Made by a program: the position numbers and the translations under genes. This document shows, in pieces, positions 1 through 6,308 of a DNA stretch of 18,146 bases (the first letter of the stretch is position 1; each line of letters starts with the position of its first letter). Source of the stretch: an uncultured Oscillibacter sp. (GTDB lineage Bacteria > Bacillota > Clostridia > Oscillospirales > Oscillospiraceae); NCBI GenBank assembly GCA_910585165.1, contig CAJUBX010000046.1:1-18146 (forward strand). Reading direction: 5' to 3'. The notes beneath the pieces were generated by a model. That model worked only from the letters and a program-made list of their open reading frames with translations. It was not told the origin of the DNA and did not search any database.

Positions 1-845
1 TTCACCAGGGAGGACTGGATTTTCTCCACCATCAGCGTGTCGTTGTTCTGGAGCAGGCGGGTCTGGGGGCCCATCTGGATGGAGATCATCCGCGTCAGCT
101 CCAGGTCGTGGAGCTTCTTTTCAAACCGCTCGCACATCTGCACCAGGTCGTTGTACCGCTGGGCGTCCTCCTGGGCCCCGGTCTGCTCCGCCTTGGCCCG
201 GAGGGCGGGAAGCTCATTTTCCCGGACCTGGGCCAGCTTCTTTTTCCCCGCCAGGATATACATGGTCAGTTCCTTGTAGTACTTGAGGTTCAGCTCATAC
301 ATCTGGTCGAACATGGCCACGTCCTTCATCAGGGTCACCTGATGCTGCTCCAGCTCCCGGACGATTTTGTCCACGTTTGTCTCAACCTTGGAATACTGGG
401 CCTTCATGGCCTCCAGCTTGTTTCCCGCCTTTTTGAACTTGCCGAAAAGGCCCTTTTTCTCCTCCTCTTCGCCGAAGTTCTTCAGCTCCACCACAAGCTC
501 CGAGAGGGATTTGCCCACCTCCCCCAGGTCCTTGGTGCGGACGGAGGCCAGGGCGCTTTCGGAGAAGCCCGCCACGTTCTTCTGGGCCGCCGCGCCGTAC
601 TGCAAGATGAGGTTGGAGTCCATCACGTCGATTTTCTTGGAGAATTCCTCCACGGCCTTCTTCTCCGCCTCGGAGAGCATGGAGTCGTCCAGCTCCACCG
701 GCTTTACCTCCGGCTTTGCCGGTTCAGGAGCGGCGGGGGTGGCGGCGGGGTCCAGGGTCAGCTCCGGCGCGGGAACGGAGGCCATCTCCGCAGCTGCTGC
801 GGCGGCGGAGTCCAGGGTCAGCTCGGGAATTTGATTATCGCTCAT
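1..845 (-). CDS. telA: TelA/YaaN-family toxic anion resistance protein (3' end outside window)
   Basis: The first 281 residues are visible; the family is usually about 360-400 residues, so the C-terminus lies beyond base 1. The start ATG (843-845) follows AAAGGAGG at good spacing. Residues 1 to about 50 are a low-complexity Ala/Pro/Glu leader in which the motif PELTLD occurs twice. After it comes the long, charged, mostly helical body typical of TelA (PF05816), with stretches such as GLFGKFKKAGNKLE and YYKELTMYILAGKKKL. No signal peptide or membrane segment is seen, so it should be cytosolic. Family members are named for tellurite resistance, but their biochemical role is not settled. The gene lies 28 bp after an xpaC-like gene, the same pairing as B. 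subtilis xpaC-yaaN, and is probably co-transcribed with it. The family call is confident; function is only by family name. Confidence 0.9.
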   Translation of the reverse strand, partial: MSDNQIPELTLDSAAAAAAEMASVPAPELTLDPAATPAAPEPAKPEVKPVELDDSMLSEAEKKAVEEFSKKIDVMDSNLILQYGAAAQKNVAGFSESALASVRTKDLGEVGKSLSELVVELKNFGEEEEKKGLFGKFKKAGNKLEAMKAQYSKVETNVDKIVRELEQHQVTLMKDVAMFDQMYELNLKYYKELTMYILAGKKKLAQVRENELPALRAKAEQTGAQEDAQRYNDLVQMCERFEKKLHDLELTRMISIQMGPQTRLLQNNDTLMVEKIQSSLV

Positions 846-873
846 AGTCGTTTTCCTCCTTTGTTGTTCTGGC

Positions 874-1602
874 TCACAGTTCCAGGCGGATGTCCGTCCC
901 GTCGGCCTGGACAGGGTCCGCCTTCATCTCCGGCTCCGTCAGGCCCTCCCGGGCAAGCAGGGTCTCCATGACCTGGATGTCGGCGGACACGTCCAGCGCG
1001 TCGGCGCCGTAGAGGCCGTCCAGCTGCTTTTCAAAGGCTTTGACGATGGTCTCCAGCATGTCCTCCACCTTGGTTTTCGTGCCGTCGATGTTCTCCCCGG
1101 AGACTCCCGCGCCGCTCATGCGGTCGTAGGTGTTGAGGAGCTTCAAGGTGGTGGGCAGGTAGTAGTCCATGAACTTCCGAATCTGGGGGAGCTTGTCCGG
1201 GTCGTCCTTCACCGCCTGGAAGATTTTCTCCGACACCTGGCTCAGCCGCACGATGCCGGCGGAGACGCCGGGGTCGGCGATGCTGTCGTCCAGCCGCTTC
1301 ATCTCACTGAGGGCCAGATTCCCATCCTTGATGACCTTGTCCAGCTCCGGGTTTCCGGTGGAGGGTTCGGGCTCTGCCTTTTTGGGGGCCTCCTCCTTCT
1401 TCTCCGCCTTCTCCGCCCCGGCGGAACCGGCCACGGCCCCCCCTCCCCGGCAGATTCCGTCCACCAGGAAAAACACCGCCGCCGATACCGCCGCCAGCAG
1501 GAGGTAAGCGGCGGTGGTGTATAAGGGCAGGAACAGCCCGCCCAGCAGCCACAGCAGCCCCACGGCGTAAAAGGGGGCGGCGGGCTTTCGTTTGGCCGTC
1601 AT
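874..1602 (-). CDS. xpaC: XpaC-like protein (5-bromo-4-chloroindolyl phosphate hydrolysis family)
   Basis: A 242-residue protein. The start ATG (1600-1602) follows GGAGG and lies about 34 nt after the expected transcription start of a consensus promoter. Residues about 12-48 form two adjacent membrane segments. A short Gly/Ala then Lys/Glu/Pro-rich linker follows (about 50-80), then a helical cytosolic domain with the family-like stretch MDYYLPTTLKLLNTYDRM. This matches the XpaC family (PF10112), named after a B. subtilis gene linked to chromogenic phosphate hydrolysis; no catalytic residues are evident and the enzymatic role is doubtful. It is the first gene of a two-gene operon with telA. 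The membrane anchor suggests it could recruit TelA to the envelope, which is inference. Confidence 0.85.
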   Translation of the reverse strand: MTAKRKPAAPFYAVGLLWLLGGLFLPLYTTAAYLLLAAVSAAVFFLVDGICRGGGAVAGSAGAEKAEKKEEAPKKAEPEPSTGNPELDKVIKDGNLALSEMKRLDDSIADPGVSAGIVRLSQVSEKIFQAVKDDPDKLPQIRKFMDYYLPTTLKLLNTYDRMSGAGVSGENIDGTKTKVEDMLETIVKAFEKQLDGLYGADALDVSADIQVMETLLAREGLTEPEMKADPVQADGTDIRLEL

Positions 1603-1642
1603 AGAAGAACCTCCATTCTCAATGCGGTTTGTAAGTTTTTCT

Positions 1643-1672
1643 ATTATACTCCCCCGGCGGCCCGCCGGTCAA
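1643..1672 (-). promoter_or_regulatory. Sigma-A promoter of xpaC-telA
   Basis: On the minus strand TTGACC (1667-1672) is followed after 18 bp by a perfect TATAAT (1643-1648). Transcription would start near 1636, giving a 5' leader of about 34 nt before the xpaC ATG. The promoter lies between the terminator of the preceding gene and xpaC, so the two-gene unit is independent. Confidence 0.8.
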
Positions 1673-1702
1673 GCCAGGGGGCCGTAAATTCACAGTAAAT
1701 TC

Positions 1703-1735
1703 CAAAAAAGCGAAAACGCCCCGGAGGGCGTTTTC
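1703..1735 (-). terminator. Intrinsic terminator of the DUF6512-like gene
   Basis: On the minus strand a perfect 9-bp stem, GAAAACGCC/GGCGTTTTC (1727-1735 and 1712-1720), with a 6-nt loop is followed within two bases by a run of six T. The stem overlaps the stop codon of the upstream gene. Confidence 0.85.
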
Positions 1736-2267
1736 AGGCAATGCCGTAAATTCCGCTGACCGGGTCCTGCCACAGGGGCAGCCGGGGCGGGCGGAAGGTG
1801 CACCAGACGAAGCCGAACGCCAGCCCCCACAGCGCCGCCAGGCCCAATATCTGCATCCAGCCGGAGGAGAGCTTCCCCCGTCGCAGCAGCCAAAAGTCCA
1901 GGGCGAAGGCCGCCAAATCCGCCGCGAAGAAGATGGAAACATCCACCCAGGTGATGTGACGGCCCAAAATGCCGGTATAGGTATAAAACAGCACGGGGAT
2001 CAGGGCAAGCCCCGCCGTCACGCTGACGGCCCGGACCGCCAGCAGGTTTGGGTAATTCCGCCCCAGCAGCACCGCCTGGACCAGGGAGAAGAAAAACATC
2101 GGCACAAAGAGGAGCTTCATGTGCTCCCAGGTGGACTCGTTTACGGCGGAGATACAGGCCGCCCATGCGCTGCCGCCGCTCCACTCATAGACGAAGTGCA
2201 GCAGCGTCCCCAGCGCCCCGGTAAACAAAAAGCCTCCCAGCTCCCAGAAAAACAGCTTCCGCCTCAT
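1734..2267 (-). CDS. DUF6512-like integral membrane protein
   Basis: A 177-residue protein with about five hydrophobic segments (roughly residues 7-27, 50-68, 74-95, 103-124, 133-153). The stretch NESTWEHMKLLFVPM resembles the conserved core I associate with DUF6512 proteins of Clostridia. The ATG at 2265-2267 is chosen because GGAGG lies 8 nt upstream; the open frame extends to 2315 but has no better ribosome site there. That ribosome site lies in the descending arm of a long hairpin (2272-2331). The gene follows argS, separated by a fold-back element and this hairpin, and has its own terminator. No clear promoter was found, so it may be read from the argS transcript. Function unknown. Confidence 0.75.
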   Translation of the reverse strand: MRRKLFFWELGGFLFTGALGTLLHFVYEWSGGSAWAACISAVNESTWEHMKLLFVPMFFFSLVQAVLLGRNYPNLLAVRAVSVTAGLALIPVLFYTYTGILGRHITWVDVSIFFAADLAAFALDFWLLRRGKLSSGWMQILGLAALWGLAFGFVWCTFRPPRLPLWQDPVSGIYGIA

Positions 2268-2271
2268 GAAA

Positions 2272-2331
2272 CCAGCCTCCCCACAAATGAAGCTGCGGCA
2301 AAGCCGCCTCTCCATTCTGTGCGGAGGCTGG
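2272..2331 (-). promoter_or_regulatory. Long hairpin covering the ribosome site of the DUF6512-like gene
   Basis: The 60-nt segment folds almost completely on itself. The outer arms CCAGCCTCC/GGAGGCTGG pair perfectly, CACA/TGTG continues after one mismatch, and the top stem is GCGGC-TTT-GCCGC. The right arm contains the GGAGG that serves the ATG at 2267, so in RNA the ribosome site would be paired. It could be a translational switch, a remnant of a palindromic repeat, or both. The structure is visible in the sequence; a regulatory role is inference. Confidence 0.55.
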
Positions 2332-2349
2332 AAAAATTATGCGCGTTTA

Positions 2350-2511
2350 GAACCTGTATTCATAGCCGGGGAATGTCGGATGGGCGAGGGATTTTGCCGC
2401 CCTGCTAGGCAAAAAATCGCAGGAATACTTTTTGTATTTCAAGATTTTTTAACGACGCAGGGCAGCAAAAGACCCGGCCAAACGGCGTTCAACGGTTGTG
2501 AATACAGGTTC
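2350..2511. mobile_element. Fold-back MITE-like element E1 (end type A, core alpha)
   Basis: A 162-bp element with perfect 13-bp terminal inverted repeats, GAACCTGTATTCA at the left and its complement at the right. It is flanked by TTA on both sides (2347-2349 and 2512-2514), consistent with a 3-bp target duplication. The two halves can be aligned along nearly their whole length, around a centre AATAC-TTTTT-GTATT, so the element is one large imperfect palindrome. It has no coding capacity. The ends match element E2, and the centre (CGCAGGAAT...ATTTCAAG...ACGCAGG) matches E4. The right-hand TTA is the argS stop codon read on the minus strand. Confidence 0.8.
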
Positions 2512-4257
2512 TTACATATGCTCCGGCGCGTCCACGCCGATGAGGGCCAGTCCGTTTTTCAGCACGATGCGGGCGTCGTCCGCCAGGCGCAGCCGGGCGG
2601 ACGCCAGGGCGGGGGCCTCCTCCCGGATGTGGCAGGCGGTGTAGAAGCGGTGGAAGCAGCCCGCCAGCTCCATCAGGTAGCGGTTCACGTGGGAGGGGTC
2701 GTAGTTCTTCGCAGCAGCCCGGATGGTGTCCGGCCAGGCGGCCAGCTGCTTGATAAGGGCCTCCTCCGCCTCCGCGGTCAAGAGGCTCAAATCCGCCGCT
2801 CCCGGGGCGGGCACCGCCAGCCCCTCTCCCGCCAGCTTCTCAATCAGGGAGCAGATGCGGGCGTGGGCGTACTCCACATAGTAGATGGGGTTTTCGGAGT
2901 CCTCCCGGACGGCGAGGCCCAGATCGAAATCCATCTGGGTGTCCGGCTTGGCGTTGAAGAACCACCGGGCGGCGTCCACCGGCACCTCGTCCAGCAGGTC
3001 CGAAAGGGAGATGGCCTTGCCGGTGCGCTTGCTCATCTTCACCAGCTCCCCGTCCCGCAGCAGCTTCACCAGCTGCATCAGCACGATGTCCAGCTTCCCG
3101 CTGCCGTCCAGGCCCAGGGCGTCCAGAGCGCCCTTCAGACGGGCCACGTGGCCGTGGTGGTCCGCGCCCCAGATGTTGATCACCCGGTCAAAGCCCCGGG
3201 TCTCGAACTTGTTGCGGTGATAAGCAATGTCGGCGGCAAAATAGGTGTAAAAGCCGTTGGCCCGGCGGAGCACGTCGTCCTTCAGGTCCAGCTTCTCGAT
3301 GTCCTTCTCCTTCTTTCCCGCCTTGAGCAGGTTCTCCCGCATGATCTCGGCGGTTTTCAGCCACAGCGCCCCGTCCTTCTCATAGGTCCGCCCGGCCTTG
3401 GTCAGAAGCTCCGCCGTCTTCGCCACCGCGCCGCTGTTGTGGAGGCTGGACTCATAGAACCAGGTGTCGTACTCGATTTTATAGCGGCGGAGGTCCGCCT
3501 TCATCTTCGGAAGGTTCACGGACAGCCCATATTCCGCCATGGCGGCCATCCAGACCTCCTCCCGGGTCGTGCCGGGGAAATCCCCCGCCTGGGCCAAAAA
3601 GTCCCTGGCCAGCTCCCGGATGTCCTCCCCCTGGTAGCCGTCCTCCGGGAAGGGATGCTCCTCCTCCCCGTAGGTGAGCTGCATGCACCGGGCGTAAATG
3701 GATCTGGCGAACTTGTCAATCTGATGCCCGGCGTCGTTGACGTAAAACTCCCGGCTGACCTCCGCCCCGCAGGCGGAGAGCACGGAGGCCAGAGTGTCCC
3801 CCAGCACGCCGCCCCGGGCGTTGCCCATGTGCATGGGGCCGGTGGGGTTGGCGGAGACGAACTCCACCATGATCTTCTGACCCTTCAGGCTGTCGGAGCG
3901 GCCGTAGTCCGACCCCTCCCGCTCCACGGCGGCGCAGACCTCCTCGTACCACCGCCGGCTCAGCCGGAAGTTCAAAAAGCCCGGCCCGGCAATTTCGGCG
4001 GAGGCAAAGAAGCTGCCCTCCAAATCCATGTGGTCCAGCAGCGCCTGGGCGATGGCCCGGGGGGGCTTGCGCAGGGCCTTGGAGGCCGCCAGGGCGAAGG
4101 TAGTGGTAAAGTCGCCGTTGGCGGCGTCCCGGGGAACCTCCACCGGGGCGGTATGGACCTCGGCTTCAGGAAGGGAGCCGTCCCCGGCGGCGGCGCGGTA
4201 GGCGGCCATGGCCAGGGCCGCGGCCTGGTCTTTGGCGTTTTGTACCATGTTCGTCAT
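2512..4257 (-). CDS. argS: Arginyl-tRNA synthetase
   Basis: A 581-residue class I synthetase that charges tRNA-Arg. After the N-terminal additional domain (residues 1 to about 110) comes VEFVSANPTGPMHMGNARGG with the HIGH-equivalent HMGN at 143-146. IWGADHHGHVARLKGAL follows near 362-378, then the KMSK loop as KMSKR (407-411), and a helical C-terminal anticodon-binding domain ending ALIGVDAPEHM, as in Bacillus ArgS. The region about 303-340 has a lysine-rich, somewhat longer linker than usual. The ATG at 4255-4257 is preceded by AGAGG and lies 40 bp after the DUF1934 gene; an upstream in-frame extension to 4320 would overlap that gene and was not used. It is the third gene of a murI, ywiB-like, argS operon; ywiB-argS is also adjacent in B. 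subtilis. No T-box was seen. The stop codon abuts element E1. Confidence 0.97.
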   Translation of the reverse strand: MTNMVQNAKDQAAALAMAAYRAAAGDGSLPEAEVHTAPVEVPRDAANGDFTTTFALAASKALRKPPRAIAQALLDHMDLEGSFFASAEIAGPGFLNFRLSRRWYEEVCAAVEREGSDYGRSDSLKGQKIMVEFVSANPTGPMHMGNARGGVLGDTLASVLSACGAEVSREFYVNDAGHQIDKFARSIYARCMQLTYGEEEHPFPEDGYQGEDIRELARDFLAQAGDFPGTTREEVWMAAMAEYGLSVNLPKMKADLRRYKIEYDTWFYESSLHNSGAVAKTAELLTKAGRTYEKDGALWLKTAEIMRENLLKAGKKEKDIEKLDLKDDVLRRANGFYTYFAADIAYHRNKFETRGFDRVINIWGADHHGHVARLKGALDALGLDGSGKLDIVLMQLVKLLRDGELVKMSKRTGKAISLSDLLDEVPVDAARWFFNAKPDTQMDFDLGLAVREDSENPIYYVEYAHARICSLIEKLAGEGLAVPAPGAADLSLLTAEAEEALIKQLAAWPDTIRAAAKNYDPSHVNRYLMELAGCFHRFYTACHIREEAPALASARLRLADDARIVLKNGLALIGVDAPEHM

Positions 4258-4297
4258 TGTTAAAACCTCTTTCTTTCCGGCTTCTTTTCTATCAGTA

Positions 4298-4762
4298 TCA
4301 CCCGTTTTCCCGGGCTCCATGCTTTCTTCGCACGCGAATCTTAAAGGCGTTCCGCCCGGTAACAGAGTGGTCCACGGAAATGGAATACCGCAGGTCCATC
4401 AGCCCCCCCTGCTCCGTCAGGCTGTGGCGGAGGCGGCTGGTCTGCACGTCGATGGCCAGCTCGCCGAAGGGGGTTTCGTAAAGGGAGGTGTGCTGCTTTC
4501 CCTCCTCGAAAACCATCTGGGAATTCACGTTCCCCGTCCGGCTCAGAATCACCTGCGGGCCCCGGATCTCAAAGGTAGTGGTGGTGCCCTCCAGGCCGGT
4601 GAGCTCACTCTCCTGATAGGAAAGGACCAGCCCCCCCTCCCCGGTGGGCGTCAGGGTGCCCTCGGTCACCAGCTCCATTCCGTCGGGCTCCATGTCCTCA
4701 AAATGCTGCTCCGACCGGATGGTCAGCAGAACGGGCAGCGCGTTCGTCTCAATACTGGTCAA
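4298..4762 (-). CDS. ywiB: DUF1934 (YwiB-like) small beta-barrel protein
   Basis: A 154-residue protein rich in alternating beta-strand stretches (IRSEQ, GGLVLSYQESELTG, TTTTFEIRGPQVILSRTG, HTSLYETPFGELAIDVQT), matching the DUF1934/YwiB family, a calycin-like fold of unknown function. The likely start is TTG at 4760-4762: GGAGG lies 7 nt upstream, inside the end of murI, and no ATG is available in frame nearby. The gene overlaps murI by 14 bp, which suggests translational coupling. Its position before argS matches B. subtilis. The symbol is by homology only. Confidence 0.85.
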   Translation of the reverse strand: MTSIETNALPVLLTIRSEQHFEDMEPDGMELVTEGTLTPTGEGGLVLSYQESELTGLEGTTTTFEIRGPQVILSRTGNVNSQMVFEEGKQHTSLYETPFGELAIDVQTSRLRHSLTEQGGLMDLRYSISVDHSVTGRNAFKIRVRRKHGARENG

Positions 4763-5564
4763 TGTCGATCCTCCGTGCCATGTGATGGATGTCCTCCTGT
4801 AAAAACAGGGAGGCCACGCCCTCGAAGTCCTCCGCCCGGTCGCTGACGAAGAACTCCGCCTCTCCTCTCCGGTCCGCCGGGGCCCGGAGTCCCTGGGCAG
4901 AGAGGAGGCGCTTGAGCTCAAAGGCGGACTCCTCTCCGGCGGAGACCAGGGTCACGCCGCTTCCGCAGGCGGAGGAGATGACCTCCTCCAGCAGCGGGTA
5001 ATGGGTGCAGCCCAGAATCAGGGCGTCGATTTCCTGCTCCAGCAGGGGAGCCAGGTACTCCCGGGCCACCGTCTCGATAACCACGTCTCCGGGGCGGAAC
5101 CGTCCGTTTTCCACCAAAGGCACAAACAGCGGGCAGGGCTGGCAGAAAACCTCCACCTCCGGGTCCAGCCGCCGCAGCGCCGCCTCATAGGCCCCGGAGC
5201 GCACGGAGGCCAGGGTGGCGATCATGCCGACCCGGCGGTTCTTCGTCACCGCCAGGCAGCGGCGGCAGGTGGGCTCCACCACGCCCACGATGGGCAGAGC
5301 GTTTTCTCCCTGAAGCACATCCAGAGAGGTAGTGGAAACGGTGCCGCAGGCGATCAGCACCGCCTTGAGGTCAAAGGACCGCAGGAAGCGCAGGTCCTGC
5401 CGGGCGTATTTCAAAAGGGTCTCCCGGGAGCGCCCGCCGTAGGGCACCCGGGCGGTGTCGCCGAAGTAGACCAGGTCCTCCTCCGGCAGGATGCGCCGCA
5501 GAACCCGTACCGCCGTCAGGCCCCCCAGGCCGGAGTCGAACACGCCGATGGGGCGTGTATCCAT
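4749..5564 (-). CDS. murI: Glutamate racemase
   Basis: A 271-residue enzyme that converts L- to D-glutamate for peptidoglycan. Visible family motifs are VFDSGLGG with D10-S11, the VPYGGRS segment (40-46), the first catalytic cysteine C73 in ACGTVST, and the second in LGCTHYPLL (C186 and H188). The first cysteine motif is ACGT rather than the usual ACNT, so the substrate-contacting Asn is Gly. The ATG at 5562-5564 is chosen because GAGGAG lies upstream and the protein then begins in register with the family; the frame stays open to 5612. It is the first gene of the murI-ywiB-argS unit, with a good promoter about 65 bp upstream. Confidence 0.95.
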   Translation of the reverse strand: MDTRPIGVFDSGLGGLTAVRVLRRILPEEDLVYFGDTARVPYGGRSRETLLKYARQDLRFLRSFDLKAVLIACGTVSTTSLDVLQGENALPIVGVVEPTCRRCLAVTKNRRVGMIATLASVRSGAYEAALRRLDPEVEVFCQPCPLFVPLVENGRFRPGDVVIETVAREYLAPLLEQEIDALILGCTHYPLLEEVISSACGSGVTLVSAGEESAFELKRLLSAQGLRAPADRRGEAEFFVSDRAEDFEGVASLFLQEDIHHMARRIDIDQY

Positions 5565-5629
5565 TGCCGTCACTCCTCTCATCAGGGGCCGTGAACCCGG
5601 CCTCTGCCGCAAATTACTCTGAGTTATGT

Positions 5630-5658
5630 ATTATACTATGAGACTTCCTTTGCCGCAA
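5630..5658 (-). promoter_or_regulatory. Sigma-A promoter of murI-ywiB-argS
   Basis: On the minus strand TTGCGG (5653-5658) is followed after 17 bp by a perfect TATAAT (5630-5635). Transcription would start near 5624, leaving a leader of about 60 nt that contains a small hairpin, GGCCG/CGGCC. Confidence 0.7.
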
Positions 5659-5692
5659 GACAGATTTTAGTCTTTCTGCCCTCTTTTTTATA

Positions 5693-5721
5693 TGGAATTT
5701 TTCTTAAGACTCTGTTATAAT
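5693..5721 (+). promoter_or_regulatory. Promoter of the plus-strand orphan gene
   Basis: A perfect TATAAT (5716-5721) lies about 54 bp before the ATG at 5775. The hexamer 17 bp upstream, TGGAAT (5693-5698), is a poor -35 match, so the promoter may be weak or need an activator. It diverges from the murI promoter. Confidence 0.5.
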
Positions 5722-5774
5722 CATGCCGTATGCTGAAATCAACCGCCGCCGGCGCTGTGAGGAGGGGCTTTAAC

Positions 5775-6188
5775 ATGAAAATTGAGCTGACGGAACGGCA
5801 GTACCGTTACCTTCTGGATCTGGTCTACATAGGCAACTGGGTTCTCAATTCCACCCGGGAGGACGACCGCATCCAGGAGTACGACCAGGTGGAGAGCCTG
5901 ATTTTCTCCCACTGCCTGCGCCACGGCATGGGGAAGCTGGTGGAGCTGTACCAGGGGGAGCTGATTCCCTCCCGGGCCTTCGCCAACGGCGGTATTCACG
6001 AGGCCATTGAAAACTACGAGGACGTGGTCTTTTACGAGATTCTGGCGGAGGAGCTGGCCCTGCGGGACTTGGACGGCGAGCCCCTGACCCGGGAGAATTA
6101 CGGGGCTTTGATGGAGCGGATTGACACCTATCTGGACGAGTTCGACGAGCATGGAACGGAGCATATCTCCATTGACCTGGACGAATAA
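5775..6188 (+). CDS. Hypothetical acidic cytosolic protein
   Basis: A 137-residue protein that I do not recognise. It is rich in Glu and Asp with predicted helices throughout, such as LTERQYRYLLDLVYIGNWVL at the start and NYGALMERIDTYLDEFDEH near the end. It has no membrane segment, signal peptide or metal motif. The ATG at 5775-5777 is preceded by GGAGGGG at good spacing; an earlier in-frame ATG at 5730 lies only 8 bp after the -10 box and lacks a ribosome site. It is the only plus-strand gene in the window, with its own promoter and a very strong terminator, so it is a single-gene unit. Codon use and GC resemble its neighbours, which supports it being a real gene. Confidence 0.8.
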   Translation: MKIELTERQYRYLLDLVYIGNWVLNSTREDDRIQEYDQVESLIFSHCLRHGMGKLVELYQGELIPSRAFANGGIHEAIENYEDVVFYEILAEELALRDLDGEPLTRENYGALMERIDTYLDEFDEHGTEHISIDLDE

Positions 6189-6211
6189 GCCCGGCTTTCG
6201 CCGGGGCAGCG

Positions 6212-6246
6212 GCGCCGCAGTTTTTGAAAAACTGCGGCGCGTTTTT
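6212..6246 (+). terminator. Strong intrinsic terminator of the plus-strand gene
   Basis: A perfect inverted repeat with 14-bp arms, GCGCCGCAGTTTTT and its complement (6212-6225 and 6227-6240), is followed by GTTTTT. A smaller hairpin, CCCGGC-TTTC-GCCGGG, lies just before it at 6190-6205. Confidence 0.85.
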
Positions 6247-6276
6247 AAGCCAGGCGCAGAAAGGGCCTCCCAAGCC

Positions 6277-6304
6277 GGAGGGAGCGGCCCATGCCGCTCC
6301 CTCC
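6277..6304 (-). terminator. Hairpin after spoIVB, possible terminator
   Basis: A perfect 12-bp stem, GGAGGGAGCGGC/GCCGCTCCCTCC, with a 4-nt loop lies 4 bp beyond the spoIVB stop codon. The expected run of T on the minus strand is missing (GGCTTGGG follows), so it may stop transcription weakly or protect the 3' end. Confidence 0.4.
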
Positions 6305-6308
6305 CTGT

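Noticed and set aside
2350..2511. E1 as a plain argS terminator
   Set aside because: It contains T-rich stems and could stop transcription, but the precise inverted ends, the flanking TTA pair and the matching element E2 are better explained by a mobile-element origin.
2266..4263. A 665-codon plus-strand frame opposite argS
   Set aside because: It is antisense to a complete arginyl-tRNA synthetase, crosses the fold-back element E1, and its product has no recognisable domain.
4258..5650. T-box riboswitch controlling argS
   Set aside because: The 40-bp gap before argS and the short murI leader are too small and lack the T-box bulge and antiterminator patterns.
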